NCBI GenBank assembly: GCA_944326475.1
Contig: CALVEC010000004.1
Location: 62,001-126,000 of the forward strand
DNA from: Candidatus Gastranaerophilales bacterium
GTDB taxonomy: Bacteria > Cyanobacteriota > Vampirovibrionia > Gastranaerophilales > Gastranaerophilaceae
Direction: 5' to 3'
Length of the DNA: 64,000 bases
The notes beneath the pieces are model-generated. The model did no database searches. It saw only the letters and a list, made by a program, of their open reading frames with translations, and was not told the origin of the DNA. Position numbers and translations under genes: made by a program. Each line of letters begins with the position of its first letter. Within the stretch, counting starts at the first letter, position 1. Positions 53,033-61,658 of this stretch are shown piece after piece.

Positions 53033-53845
53033 ATGAGTTTTGAACTTTCGCCGCTTGCAAAACAAATTTTCTTAAAAGGTTATGACGCACCCATGCAGCA
53101 AAAGACAGACACTGCACAACAAATGCCGTTGTTCGGTATGGATTTATATTCATCTCAAATGTCTCCGTTCGGCATGAATTTTACATCATTTCAAATGCCG
53201 TCTTTAAATTACAGTCTGCAATTTGACTCAATTAACAACATGTTTTCCTCAATGCAAAATATGATGACTCAATACGCGGCTGCAATACAACAAATTATGT
53301 CAAATATCAATGATATTACTTCAAAAGCACAAGCAACGCCAGATGCTAATTCCTCCACGCCGGCAGCAGCAAACACCCCTGTGTCAGACAGCAGCAACAA
53401 AAGAGGATACAACCATAAATATTCAAATATATCTGTCACAACAAAATACACGGGAACAGCAGAAGAATTGAACGAACACCTGAAAGGCAAGGGCTTGCTT
53501 GAGGGCAAGGGTGAAAAACTCCTTGAACTCCAAGAAAAATACGGCATAAATGCCGCCTTCCTCGCTGCAATTGCCAGAGCAGAATCCGGCGGATTCAGTT
53601 CAACAAACAATCTTACCGGAATAACCAACCCAGGCGGTAAAAGTTTCAGAAAATTTAACAGTGTAGATGAATGTCTTGAATTTACGGCAAAAATGCTAAA
53701 AGAAGATTACATAGGCAGAAATCTGACAACTATTGCACAAATCCACGAAAAATATTGTCCTATCGGCGCAAACAATGACCCCGATAATAAAAATCCAAAC
53801 TGGGGCTATGTAGTCGGAAGTTGCATGACAGAAATGACAGCGTAA
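53033..53845 (+). CDS. Glucosaminidase-like protein, paralogue of the 37.7 kb gene
   Basis: 270 residues. The first ~110 are Met/Gln/Ser-rich and low in structure (FGMDLYSSQMSPFGMNFTSF). The C-terminal domain has GLLEGKGEKLLELQEKYGIN, AAFLAAIARAESGGFSS, LTGITNPGGKSF and NSVDECLEFTAKMLKEDYIG. The glutamate in AESGG is the likely catalytic acid. No signal peptide is seen, which fits a flagellum- or non-classically exported peptidoglycan hydrolase. It lies between flagellin genes, so a role in filament assembly or cap growth is possible but only inferred. AGAGGGA ribosome site. Confidence 0.82.
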   Translation: MSFELSPLAKQIFLKGYDAPMQQKTDTAQQMPLFGMDLYSSQMSPFGMNFTSFQMPSLNYSLQFDSINNMFSSMQNMMTQYAAAIQQIMSNINDITSKAQATPDANSSTPAAANTPVSDSSNKRGYNHKYSNISVTTKYTGTAEELNEHLKGKGLLEGKGEKLLELQEKYGINAAFLAAIARAESGGFSSTNNLTGITNPGGKSFRKFNSVDECLEFTAKMLKEDYIGRNLTTIAQIHEKYCPIGANNDPDNKNPNWGYVVGSCMTEMTA

Positions 53846-53867
53846 AAACACCGCCATTAGTTATGTT

Positions 53868-54740
53868 TTACTGAGGCAGGAGGCTTAAGGCAAGCATTGA
53901 GCGTGTATTTGCCTGAGCCATCATTGATGCCGCCGTCTGCTGCAGTATCATATTCCTTGTATAATTAGCCGTCTCTGTCGCTATATCAGCCTCCATAACA
54001 GTTGAATATGCCGCTGTATAGTTTTCATATTTTGTGTTAAGAGACGCTAAGACAGACTCCATGCGATTCTGGGCAATACCTGCCATAGAAATCTGCTGTT
54101 TAACTATGTCTGTAGCTGCGTCAATTTGCTCTATAAATTTTGCCGCAGATGAAGCCGCAGCAAATGCCTCATTTACAGTTGCAAACATTGCCGCAGAACC
54201 TGTAATATTCAGTGATTCTGTGTCAGTTTTCATAAAAACATCTTTTATTTGCAGCGAATTTAAGGTCGGGTCTGAATTTGCGCCAATCTGTATTCTTACA
54301 CCCGTACCGGCATCTATAGAGCCATCCAGCAATTTTATATCACCAAAGCTTGATTCTTTAGCAAGTCTGTTGATTTCATCAACACGGGATTGGGCTTCGT
54401 TTATGATTTCAGTCTTTTGAGCATCAGTTAGTGTCTCACTGGACGCCATTGTTGCCAAATCTCTGATTCGCTCCAATTCATCGTTAATACATTGCAAATC
54501 ACCTACAGCCGTCTCTGCCATATTAAAGCCCATCTGTACGTTTGAATACGCAACACGCATTCCGCTTAGCTGAGTATTTAGCTTCGACGCATAGTAAAAT
54601 CCCGCAGGATCATCAGCTGCAGAATTTATTCTGTAGCCGGTCGTAAGACGCTGCAGACTGGTGTTTAAATCATTGCCAGCCGTATTAAATGCGTTTGTGG
54701 CACGCAAATACGCCATATTCGTATTTATTGAAATAGACAT
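53868..54740 (-). CDS. Flagellin
   Basis: 290 residues from MSISINTNMAYLRATNAFN; AAGGAA lies 6-7 bases before this ATG, while an in-frame ATG 54 bases upstream lacks homology. N-terminal D0/D1 with TSLQRLTTGYRINSAADDPAG and NDELERIRDLATMASSETL. C-terminal TVMEADIATETANYTRN followed by MILQQTAASMMAQANTRS. Short hypervariable region. It differs from the 59.5 kb flagellin in ADDPAGFYYAS versus ADDAAGMFVAS. A sigma-28-like promoter is suggested about 140 bases upstream. Confidence 0.94.
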   Translation of the reverse strand: MSISINTNMAYLRATNAFNTAGNDLNTSLQRLTTGYRINSAADDPAGFYYASKLNTQLSGMRVAYSNVQMGFNMAETAVGDLQCINDELERIRDLATMASSETLTDAQKTEIINEAQSRVDEINRLAKESSFGDIKLLDGSIDAGTGVRIQIGANSDPTLNSLQIKDVFMKTDTESLNITGSAAMFATVNEAFAAASSAAKFIEQIDAATDIVKQQISMAGIAQNRMESVLASLNTKYENYTAAYSTVMEADIATETANYTRNMILQQTAASMMAQANTRSMLALSLLPQ

Positions 54741-55200
54741 TTTAAATTCCTTTTTGTTTTTACCGTTCTCATCCTGAGAACGGGCGATACGCATACACTA
54801 AAACGCTCCTGTCCTTTGCCCCATTGCAAAAGACCGGCACGAATCAGCCCTGTATACTGTCGTTTTATTTTGTAGATAAGTTATGGGGAAGGGGTTTCAA
54901 TCCCTTTACATATACAGTATAGAATTTTTTTCAAAATACATGAAGACAATTTGATATAATATTTACAATTTGCAATATAATTTTTATATATATTACTAAT
55001 ACAAAGCTAATACTGTTTACTATTAATGTAACATTTTGTGTCGTTTGATAAATCAAGCCGAAAGATAATAGCAAAATTTATTTTTTCGCTTTTTCTATCA
55101 TATAAACAAGAAATAATAATAAACAATTTTGCAATATTCCATGCAAAATAAAATACTTGTTGCTATAATTTACATGTAATATTTAAAGGAAGGAATTGAC
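54741..55200. other. Divergent intergenic region flagellin / prs
   Basis: 460 bases. The left third is the long leader of the minus-strand flagellin, with a possible sigma-28 promoter at 54881-54908. The remainder is strongly AT-rich and must hold the prs promoter. No gene or known RNA seen. Confidence 0.5.
54881..54908 (-). promoter_or_regulatory. Possible sigma-28 promoter of flagellin
   Basis: On the minus strand: TAAAGGGA, 12 bases, CCCCATAA. The flagellar consensus is TAAAGTTT-N11-GCCGATAA, so TAAA and ATAA match and spacing is off by one. Confidence 0.4.
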
Positions 55201-56211
55201 ATGGAATTGACAATGGATTTCCCCCAGCGCGAAAAAGTTATAAATCCGACACACGATATTAAACTTTTCGCCGGGCGTTCGCATATGAAACTGGCTAATG
55301 AAATAGCCGAATATCTCGGTACAACAGTCGGACCTATGATAATAAAGAATTTTGCGGACGGTGAAATCTATGTTCAGGTGCAGCAAAGTATCCGCGGAGA
55401 CGATGTTTTTGTTATACAGCCTTTATCAAACCCTGTTAATGAAAACCTGATGGAGCTTTTGATTATCATTGACGCATTCAAAAGAGCCAGTGCAAAGTCT
55501 ATCACTGCAGTAATTCCCTACTACGGTTATGCAAGACAGGACAGAAAAACCTCAGGCAGAGAAGCTATCACGGCAAAACTCGTGGCTGATTTACTCACAA
55601 CCGCAGGAACTGACAGAGTACTCGCTATGGATTTGCACACCGGTCAGATTCAAGGATTCTTCAATATTCTTGTTGACCATGTTTATGCAACTCCCGTTCT
55701 TACGGAATATTTTAAAAACCTTAATATTGACAAATCAAAACTTGTTGCCGTAAGCCCCGATACAGGCGGAGTACAAAGAACAAGATATTTTGCAAAAACG
55801 CTTGACTGCCCGCTCGCTATTGTCGACAAAAGACGTGACAAACATAATGAAGCTATTGCCGACCATGTTATCGGAGATGTTAAAGGTAAAACTTGCGTAC
55901 TTGTAGATGACATGATTGATACTGCAGGTACTATATGCGAAGCCTCAAAACTCTTAAAACGGGAAGGTGCAGAAAAAGTATACGTCTGTGCAGCACACGG
56001 TGTATTCTCCGGTCCCGCTTTGCAAAGACTGGAAGAAGCCCCTGTCGAGGAAGTTATTGTAACAAACTCTATTCCGCTTGAAAGAAACTATATTCCATCA
56101 AAAATAAAACAGCTCAGTGTCGCTCCGATACTTGGTGAAGCTATTTCAAGGATTCACGATAATGAATCCGTAAGTTCACTGTTCGGGTTTGAAAAAGAGT
56201 ACAAATCATAG
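55201..56211 (+). CDS. prs: Ribose-phosphate pyrophosphokinase
   Basis: 336 residues. Makes PRPP from ribose-5-phosphate and ATP for nucleotide, histidine and tryptophan synthesis. Family marks: IKLFAGRSHMKLANEIAEYLG, FADGEIYVQVQQSIRG, PYYGYARQDRKTSGREAITAK, MDLHTGQIQGFF, and the PRPP loop VLVDDMIDTAGTI. AAGGAAGG ribosome site; monocistronic with a strong terminator. Confidence 0.96.
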   Translation: MELTMDFPQREKVINPTHDIKLFAGRSHMKLANEIAEYLGTTVGPMIIKNFADGEIYVQVQQSIRGDDVFVIQPLSNPVNENLMELLIIIDAFKRASAKSITAVIPYYGYARQDRKTSGREAITAKLVADLLTTAGTDRVLAMDLHTGQIQGFFNILVDHVYATPVLTEYFKNLNIDKSKLVAVSPDTGGVQRTRYFAKTLDCPLAIVDKRRDKHNEAIADHVIGDVKGKTCVLVDDMIDTAGTICEASKLLKREGAEKVYVCAAHGVFSGPALQRLEEAPVEEVIVTNSIPLERNYIPSKIKQLSVAPILGEAISRIHDNESVSSLFGFEKEYKS

Positions 56212-56240
56212 ACTTCTGAGCTTAATAATAAGAGAGAGTC

Positions 56241-56279
56241 GGCAGGTAAAATGTTTACCTGCCTTTCTCTTTGTTTTTT
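56241..56279 (+). terminator. Terminator of prs
   Basis: Perfect 10-bp stem GGCAGGTAAA / TTTACCTGCC with a 3-base loop and a T-rich tail. Confidence 0.9.
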
Positions 56280-56348
56280 CGATTGTTGTATTAAATTTGT
56301 TTGATGTAAAATTAAGTCAGAAAAATAATTAATCAGGAGTATCAAAAA

Positions 56349-57803
56349 ATGGATAATAAGGAAGTAAGAGTAAGAATAGCTCCGTCACCAAGCGGAAATT
56401 TACACATCGGAACAGCAAGAACAGCTTTGTTCAACTATCTTTTTGCCAAGAAAAACCACGGAAAGTACGTTCTCAGAATTGAAGACACAGACCTTGACCG
56501 TTCCAGCCAGGCTTACATTCAAAATATATACGATAGTTTAAAAGCTCTGGGTTTAAACTGGGATGAAGGTCCTGATGTTGGCGGTCCTTACGGTCCTTAC
56601 CAGCAGTCAGAAAGATTCGACATATATCCTAAATATGCACAAAAGCTTATTGACGCGGGATACGCTTACGAATGCTTCTGCACTCAGGAAGAACTTGAGG
56701 CTGAAAAACAAGAGTCTATAAAAAATAAAAAACCTCATGTTTATTCCGGCAAATGCCGTCATCTTACTGAAGAACAAAAAGCAAAATACAGAGCAGAAGG
56801 CAGAAAACCGTCTATAAGATTCCATGTTCCGGATTCCGGCGAAACAAAATTTACGGACATGGTTAAGGGTGATTTAAAATTCGACAACAGCCTTATCGGT
56901 GATTTTGTAATTATGAAATCAAACGGCACACCGACATATAATTTTGCAGTTGTAATTGATGATATGGAAATGAAAATTTCACACATCATAAGAGGAGAAG
57001 ACCATATTTCAAATACCGCAAAACAAATTCTTATCTATGAAGCATTAGGAGCTGAAATTCCGCAGTTCGGACACCTCGGCATGATTCTTGCGCCGGACAG
57101 AAGCAAACTCTCAAAACGCCACGGTGCTACTGCCGTATCAGAGTTTGTCGAAAAAGGATATTTAACAGAAGCTCTTGTCAATTTTGTTGCACTTCTCGGA
57201 TGGTCGCCCTCTGACGGTCATGAAATAAAAACACTTGATGAAATTATTCAGGATTTCAGAATCCACGATGTTTCATCTTCAAACTCCATATTTGAATATG
57301 ACAAATTGAACTGGATGAACGGTCAATATATTAAAAAAATGGATATTAAAAAGCTTGCAGACCTTGCCAGACCTTTTCTTTCAATGTACGACCTGTCAGA
57401 AATGACAGAAGAAAACTATGAAAGAATGATTGAAGTAACAAGAGAACCTATCACCATTCTCTCTGATTTAGTCAACGATGTTAAGTATTTCTTCGGTCAG
57501 GATGCAGAAATAGAACCTGATGTTCAGACAAAAATCCTTGACAGCGAAGACGGTCAAAAAGTTTTGAGATACGTCGTAGATAATGAGCTTGAAAAATGGG
57601 ATTTTGAGGACTCTGAAAAATTACACGAGCAGCTCGCAGATCTCAGAGCTTACTTTAAAGAACAGGGCATCAAGCCTAAAGAAACTATGTGGGCAATCAG
57701 AGCTGCAGTAACAGGAAGAACGCACGGTGCCGATATGGTTGCAATACTCCAGATTCTCGGTAAAGAACGCTCGATACGCAGAATAAAAGCAGCTACAAAG
57801 TAA
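56349..57803 (+). CDS. gltX: Glutamate-tRNA ligase
   Basis: 484 residues. Class I synthetase: RIAPSPSGNLHIGTARTALF (HIGH-type motif), YVLRIEDTDLDRSS, the zinc-like knuckle region CFCTQEELEAEK, IIRGEDHISNT, and KLSKRHGATAV (KMSKS-type). C-terminal anticodon-binding domain present. AGGAG ribosome site. Leads into bioG with a single-base gap. Confidence 0.96.
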   Translation: MDNKEVRVRIAPSPSGNLHIGTARTALFNYLFAKKNHGKYVLRIEDTDLDRSSQAYIQNIYDSLKALGLNWDEGPDVGGPYGPYQQSERFDIYPKYAQKLIDAGYAYECFCTQEELEAEKQESIKNKKPHVYSGKCRHLTEEQKAKYRAEGRKPSIRFHVPDSGETKFTDMVKGDLKFDNSLIGDFVIMKSNGTPTYNFAVVIDDMEMKISHIIRGEDHISNTAKQILIYEALGAEIPQFGHLGMILAPDRSKLSKRHGATAVSEFVEKGYLTEALVNFVALLGWSPSDGHEIKTLDEIIQDFRIHDVSSSNSIFEYDKLNWMNGQYIKKMDIKKLADLARPFLSMYDLSEMTEENYERMIEVTREPITILSDLVNDVKYFFGQDAEIEPDVQTKILDSEDGQKVLRYVVDNELEKWDFEDSEKLHEQLADLRAYFKEQGIKPKETMWAIRAAVTGRTHGADMVAILQILGKERSIRRIKAATK

Positions 57804-57804
57804 T

Positions 57805-58455
57805 ATGAAAGAGTTTTTTTTAAACAACAACAGTGATACACTAATTTTGTTTTTTTGCGGCTGGGGAATGGATGAAAAGCCATTCATGCCGCTAAAAACA
57901 AAGTATGATTTGCTGGTGTTATACAATTACAGCGAACTTTCATTGAATTTTGATTTTTCAAGGTATAAAACAGTACATTTGTTGTCATATTCTTACGGAG
58001 TATTCACAGCAGCAATGCTGGATAAAAAACTTCCCGTAAAACCGGTTTCAAAAACTGCGATAAACGGAACACTAAAACCTATAGACAACAACTACGGTAT
58101 TCCTCAAAAAATATTTGACCTGACACTCGGCAGCATGACACTTGAAACGGCAGTAAAGTTCAGAGAACGGCTGTTTAACCATCAGGAACACTTTAGACTT
58201 TTCAACAAAAATCTTCCTTTAAGGGATATTGACGATTCTATGCACGAACTTGCACAGCTTAAAGAATATTTTAAAAATGAAGTATACTGTAATTATGATA
58301 AAGTCTTAATTGCAGAAGAAGACAGAATTATACCAACAAGAAATCAAAAAAAGTACTGGCTGGAGTTACAAAATCATCAGAACGTGAAATTAATACAAGG
58401 CGGACATTTTCCGTTCTATAATTATGAATTTCTTGAAGATTTGATAGAACTATGA
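57805..58455 (+). CDS. bioG: Pimeloyl-ACP methyl ester esterase BioG
   Basis: 216 residues. DUF452-type alpha/beta hydrolase: LFFCGWGMDEKPF at the oxyanion side, the nucleophile region LLSYSYGVFTAAML, INGTLKPIDNNYGIP, EEDRIIPTRNQ (acid) and GGHFPFYN (histidine). It removes the methyl group that BioC added, ending pimeloyl-ACP synthesis. Placement one base after gltX and overlapping bioC by 4 bases makes the pathway role secure. Confidence 0.92.
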   Translation: MKEFFLNNNSDTLILFFCGWGMDEKPFMPLKTKYDLLVLYNYSELSLNFDFSRYKTVHLLSYSYGVFTAAMLDKKLPVKPVSKTAINGTLKPIDNNYGIPQKIFDLTLGSMTLETAVKFRERLFNHQEHFRLFNKNLPLRDIDDSMHELAQLKEYFKNEVYCNYDKVLIAEEDRIIPTRNQKKYWLELQNHQNVKLIQGGHFPFYNYEFLEDLIEL

Positions 58456-59201
58456 TTAACAAAGAACTTGTAAGATCAAGATTTGAAAAAAGCATACAAA
58501 CCTATGATAAAACAGCAATAGTACAAAAAAATATGGCAGAGGAGCTTGCTGAAAAAATATGTCAACATTGCGGCAAAAATTTTTCAGATATTTTCGAGTT
58601 TGGTTCAGGTACAGGATTTTTAACAAACTGCTTAGCCGGCAAACTTAATTTTTCAAAATACTATGCCAATGATATTGTTGAAAAATCAAAGGGTTTTGTA
58701 CAAAACATATTACCGGATAGCTGTTTCATACCGGGAGACATTGAAACAATTGAACTTTCAACAGAGTTTGATTTAATTGTTTCAAACGCATCAATGCAAT
58801 GGATTTGTGATATTGATACGCTGTTTAATAAACTAAAGTCGGCTCTAAAACCTGACGGTGTTCTGGCGTTTACTACATTCGGAGAAAAAAACTACAGAGA
58901 GATAAAAGAAACGACAGGACTTGCGCTAAACTATTTAAAAACAGATACTCTGGCGCAATTATGTGAAAAATATTTCAAAATGGAATATTTGGAAGAAAAA
59001 ACAGAAACACTGCTGTTTGATTCCCCTATGGACATACTAAAACATATAAAAGACTCCGGCACAAACGGTATACAAACCATAAATTGGACAGTTAAAAAAC
59101 TGAGAGATTTTGAACGTTTTTATACACTGAAATTTAACGAAAATGAAAAAGTTCGGCTTACTTACAATCCAATCTACGTCATTCTGAAAAACAACAAATA
59201 A
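58452..59201 (+). CDS. bioC: Malonyl-ACP O-methyltransferase BioC
   Basis: 249 residues. SAM-dependent methyltransferase: RFEKSIQTYDKTAIVQKNMA at the start, the SAM loop FEFGSGTGFLTNCL, DLIVSNASMQWICD, and FTTFGEKNYREIKETTG. It masks malonyl-ACP so that fatty-acid enzymes can build pimeloyl-ACP for biotin. 4-base ATGA overlap with bioG. Confidence 0.94.
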   Translation: MINKELVRSRFEKSIQTYDKTAIVQKNMAEELAEKICQHCGKNFSDIFEFGSGTGFLTNCLAGKLNFSKYYANDIVEKSKGFVQNILPDSCFIPGDIETIELSTEFDLIVSNASMQWICDIDTLFNKLKSALKPDGVLAFTTFGEKNYREIKETTGLALNYLKTDTLAQLCEKYFKMEYLEEKTETLLFDSPMDILKHIKDSGTNGIQTINWTVKKLRDFERFYTLKFNENEKVRLTYNPIYVILKNNK

Positions 59202-59259
59202 TTTTGCATGCCAAATTGTACATAATTTTCTCTTTTTTTGTATAAAATTTACAGAATAC

Positions 59260-59276
59260 TTGAGAGTAACTCTCAA
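59260..59276. promoter_or_regulatory. 7-bp perfect inverted repeat upstream of a flagellin gene
   Basis: TTGAGAG-TAA-CTCTCAA, about 200 bases before the flagellin start. Could be an operator or the end of the bioC transcript; no T run follows. Confidence 0.35.
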
Positions 59277-59472
59277 ATTTTGGCAAAAAATCATACTTTA
59301 GTATTGAAAATTCCATACTAAATAAGAATTAAGTTCTTTTATATAGGGGTTATTATGTATATGTAAGGATGATTAATTCCTCTTTCACAAAATAAAAGTT
59401 AAAAAACAAAAAAACTGAATAGAAATATTACAGGAAGTAATAGTACAGATAAATGTCGAAAGGAGTACGACA

Positions 59473-60351
59473 ATGGCAATTATCGTTAACACCAATATGT
59501 CTGCGCTCAAAACGCAGGCAAACTTAAACAGTGCTACAAATTCTTTGAATACAGCACTCAACAGAATGTCCACAGGTTTGAAAATTAACTCGGCAGCTGA
59601 CGACGCAGCCGGTATGTTCGTTGCTTCAAACTTGAACACACAAATCAGGGGTTCAAAAGTAGCACAATCTAACGTAGCTACAGGGATAAACGTATTGCAA
59701 ACAGCAGAAGGAGACTACGGAGTAATCGAAGATAACCTTCTCCGTATCAGAGACCTTGCTACTCAGGCAGCAAACGGTGTCTATGATGAAAAATCATTGA
59801 AAGCAATGAAAGACGAAGTTGATGCACGTGTTGCCGAAATTAACAGAATCGCAAAATCATCAAACTTTAACGGTTTGAGTCTGTTAGACGGAAAAGGTAT
59901 ACCTGATACCGGTCTCAGACTGCAAGTCGGTGCAAACTCTGACTCGGCAATGAACGCAATTACTGTAGATCCGGAAGTATTTGCAAACGCTTCCGTTCAG
60001 GCTCTCGGTCTTTACGGAGCTGAAAGTGTCAACAAATTTGACAGTATTGATAAGGCTTTTGAAAGCTCATCAAACGCAGCTTTATTTATCGCTGACGTTG
60101 ACGCCGCACTGCAAAACGTTACCACAAGAAAGGCTACAATCGGTGCTGTACAAAACAGGTTGAATTCAGCAGCAGATTCACTGGTAACAACAGTTGAAAA
60201 CGCTACATCAGCTAAATCAACCATTATGGACGCTGATATCGCAGAAGAAAGTGCTAACTACACGAAAGCGCAGATTCTGCAGCAGACATCAGCAACACTG
60301 CTTGTTCAAGCTAACCAACTGCCTTCATTGGCATTGAACTTGATTCAATAA
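59473..60351 (+). CDS. fliC: Flagellin (probable major filament protein)
   Basis: 292 residues. IIVNTNMSALKTQANLNSAT, LNRMSTGLKINSAADDAAGM and DNLLRIRDLATQAANGVYDE at the N terminus. C terminus NATSAKSTIMDADIAEES then YTKAQILQQTSATLLVQANQ and LALNLIQ. A compact flagellin with a short variable region. AAAGGAG ribosome site, long 5' leader and a strong terminator point to high expression. Its ends are close to those of the split GLUG flagellin, so they share an ancestor. Confidence 0.95.
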   Translation: MAIIVNTNMSALKTQANLNSATNSLNTALNRMSTGLKINSAADDAAGMFVASNLNTQIRGSKVAQSNVATGINVLQTAEGDYGVIEDNLLRIRDLATQAANGVYDEKSLKAMKDEVDARVAEINRIAKSSNFNGLSLLDGKGIPDTGLRLQVGANSDSAMNAITVDPEVFANASVQALGLYGAESVNKFDSIDKAFESSSNAALFIADVDAALQNVTTRKATIGAVQNRLNSAADSLVTTVENATSAKSTIMDADIAEESANYTKAQILQQTSATLLVQANQLPSLALNLIQ

Positions 60352-60415
60352 TTAAAAAAATAACAGACATTTTAAATATAGTAGATAAGTTTACAATAAT
60401 AGGTGATGGCAACTT

Positions 60416-60443
60416 GCCCGAAGGAAACTTCGGGCTTTTTTTT
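60416..60443 (+). terminator. Terminator of the major flagellin
   Basis: GCCCGAAG / CTTCGGGC stem with a 4-base GAAA loop and eight T. Confidence 0.95.
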
Positions 60444-60481
60444 ATTTGTACGATTATAGATTTTTATATAGAATTAGTATT

Positions 60482-61609
60482 ATGTTAATAAAGTCTCTCA
60501 GCCTAAAAAACTACAGAAACTACAAAGACCAGAGTCTTGACTTTCATTCAAAAAAGATTTTGTTTATCGGCAAAAATGCACAGGGAAAAACAAATCTGCT
60601 TGAATCAGTTCATTATCTTTCCTGCCTGAGTTCTCCGAGGGCAAAAACAGACTCAGAGCTTATTTTGTGGGGTGAAGAAGCAGCAATGTTGACTGCAGTT
60701 GTTGAAAAAGCAGGATTTGATGCCGAACTTACGGTAAAAATAAACCCGCCAAAGCGAAAAGAACTAAAAGTTAACCAGGTTAAAAAGTCAAAATCATCAG
60801 AATTTTGTTCAAATCTGTCTGTTGTTTCTTTTTCCGTAAACGACCTGCTGCTCTTAAGAGGGGTGCCCGAAGACAGAAGAAACTGGCTTGATATGGCTAT
60901 AAGCCAAATATATCCGGCATACCTTGACCGCATTTCACAGTATAACAAAATTCGCACACAAAAAAACAATTATCTTAAAGATATCAAAGGCAATATAAAC
61001 GCAAACACGGAACTTTTGGAAGTTTGGAACACACAGCTTTGTATTGCGGGCAGCAACATAATCTACCTCAGAATAAAATTCTTACGGGAATTGCAGAAAA
61101 TAGCGGTTGAAAAACACTTCCAGATAGCCCCGGAGGAATATTTTTCAATGGTGTATAACTCGACCGTGCTTGAAGACGTAACCCTTGAAAAAGAACCGGA
61201 TATATCCATAGAAAAAATAGCCGAAACATTTGAAAAAAAACTCGAAGAAAGAAAGCTTGAAGAAATTATCAGAGCCCAATCCCTGGTCGGACCTCACCGT
61301 GACGATGTTTCCTTTTTTATAAATAATATTGAGGCAAAAAAATTTGCCTCCCAAGGTCAGCAAAGAACAATCGTTCTAAGCCTTAAGCTTGCCGAACTCG
61401 AACTTATAAAAGAAAAAATAGGAGACAATCCTGTCCTTCTGCTTGACGATGTCCTTGCAGAACTCGACAACAACCGTCAAAATTATCTGTTAAATGCCAT
61501 CGGCACTGAAACACAAACCATTATAACCTCAGTAGATACTGTACTTTTCGGAGAAAAATACCTTAAAGATGTGGAAGTATTTAATGTTGAAAACGGTAAA
61601 GTCCGATAG
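60482..61609 (+). CDS. recF: DNA replication and repair protein RecF
   Basis: 375 residues from MLIKSLSLKNYRNYKDQSLDF; 12 further in-frame codons upstream are not homologous. Walker A IGKNAQGKTNLLESVHYL, signature SQGQQRTIVLSLKLAELELI, Walker B LLLDDVLAELDNNRQNYLL. SMC-like ATPase that loads RecA at single-strand gaps with RecO and RecR. recA lies 1 kb downstream, separated by a minus-strand gene. Confidence 0.95.
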   Translation: MLIKSLSLKNYRNYKDQSLDFHSKKILFIGKNAQGKTNLLESVHYLSCLSSPRAKTDSELILWGEEAAMLTAVVEKAGFDAELTVKINPPKRKELKVNQVKKSKSSEFCSNLSVVSFSVNDLLLLRGVPEDRRNWLDMAISQIYPAYLDRISQYNKIRTQKNNYLKDIKGNINANTELLEVWNTQLCIAGSNIIYLRIKFLRELQKIAVEKHFQIAPEEYFSMVYNSTVLEDVTLEKEPDISIEKIAETFEKKLEERKLEEIIRAQSLVGPHRDDVSFFINNIEAKKFASQGQQRTIVLSLKLAELELIKEKIGDNPVLLLDDVLAELDNNRQNYLLNAIGTETQTIITSVDTVLFGEKYLKDVEVFNVENGKVR

Positions 61610-61658
61610 TGTATTATAGTATTAAAATTACAATAGTATCTATTTGATACTTTAGTTT

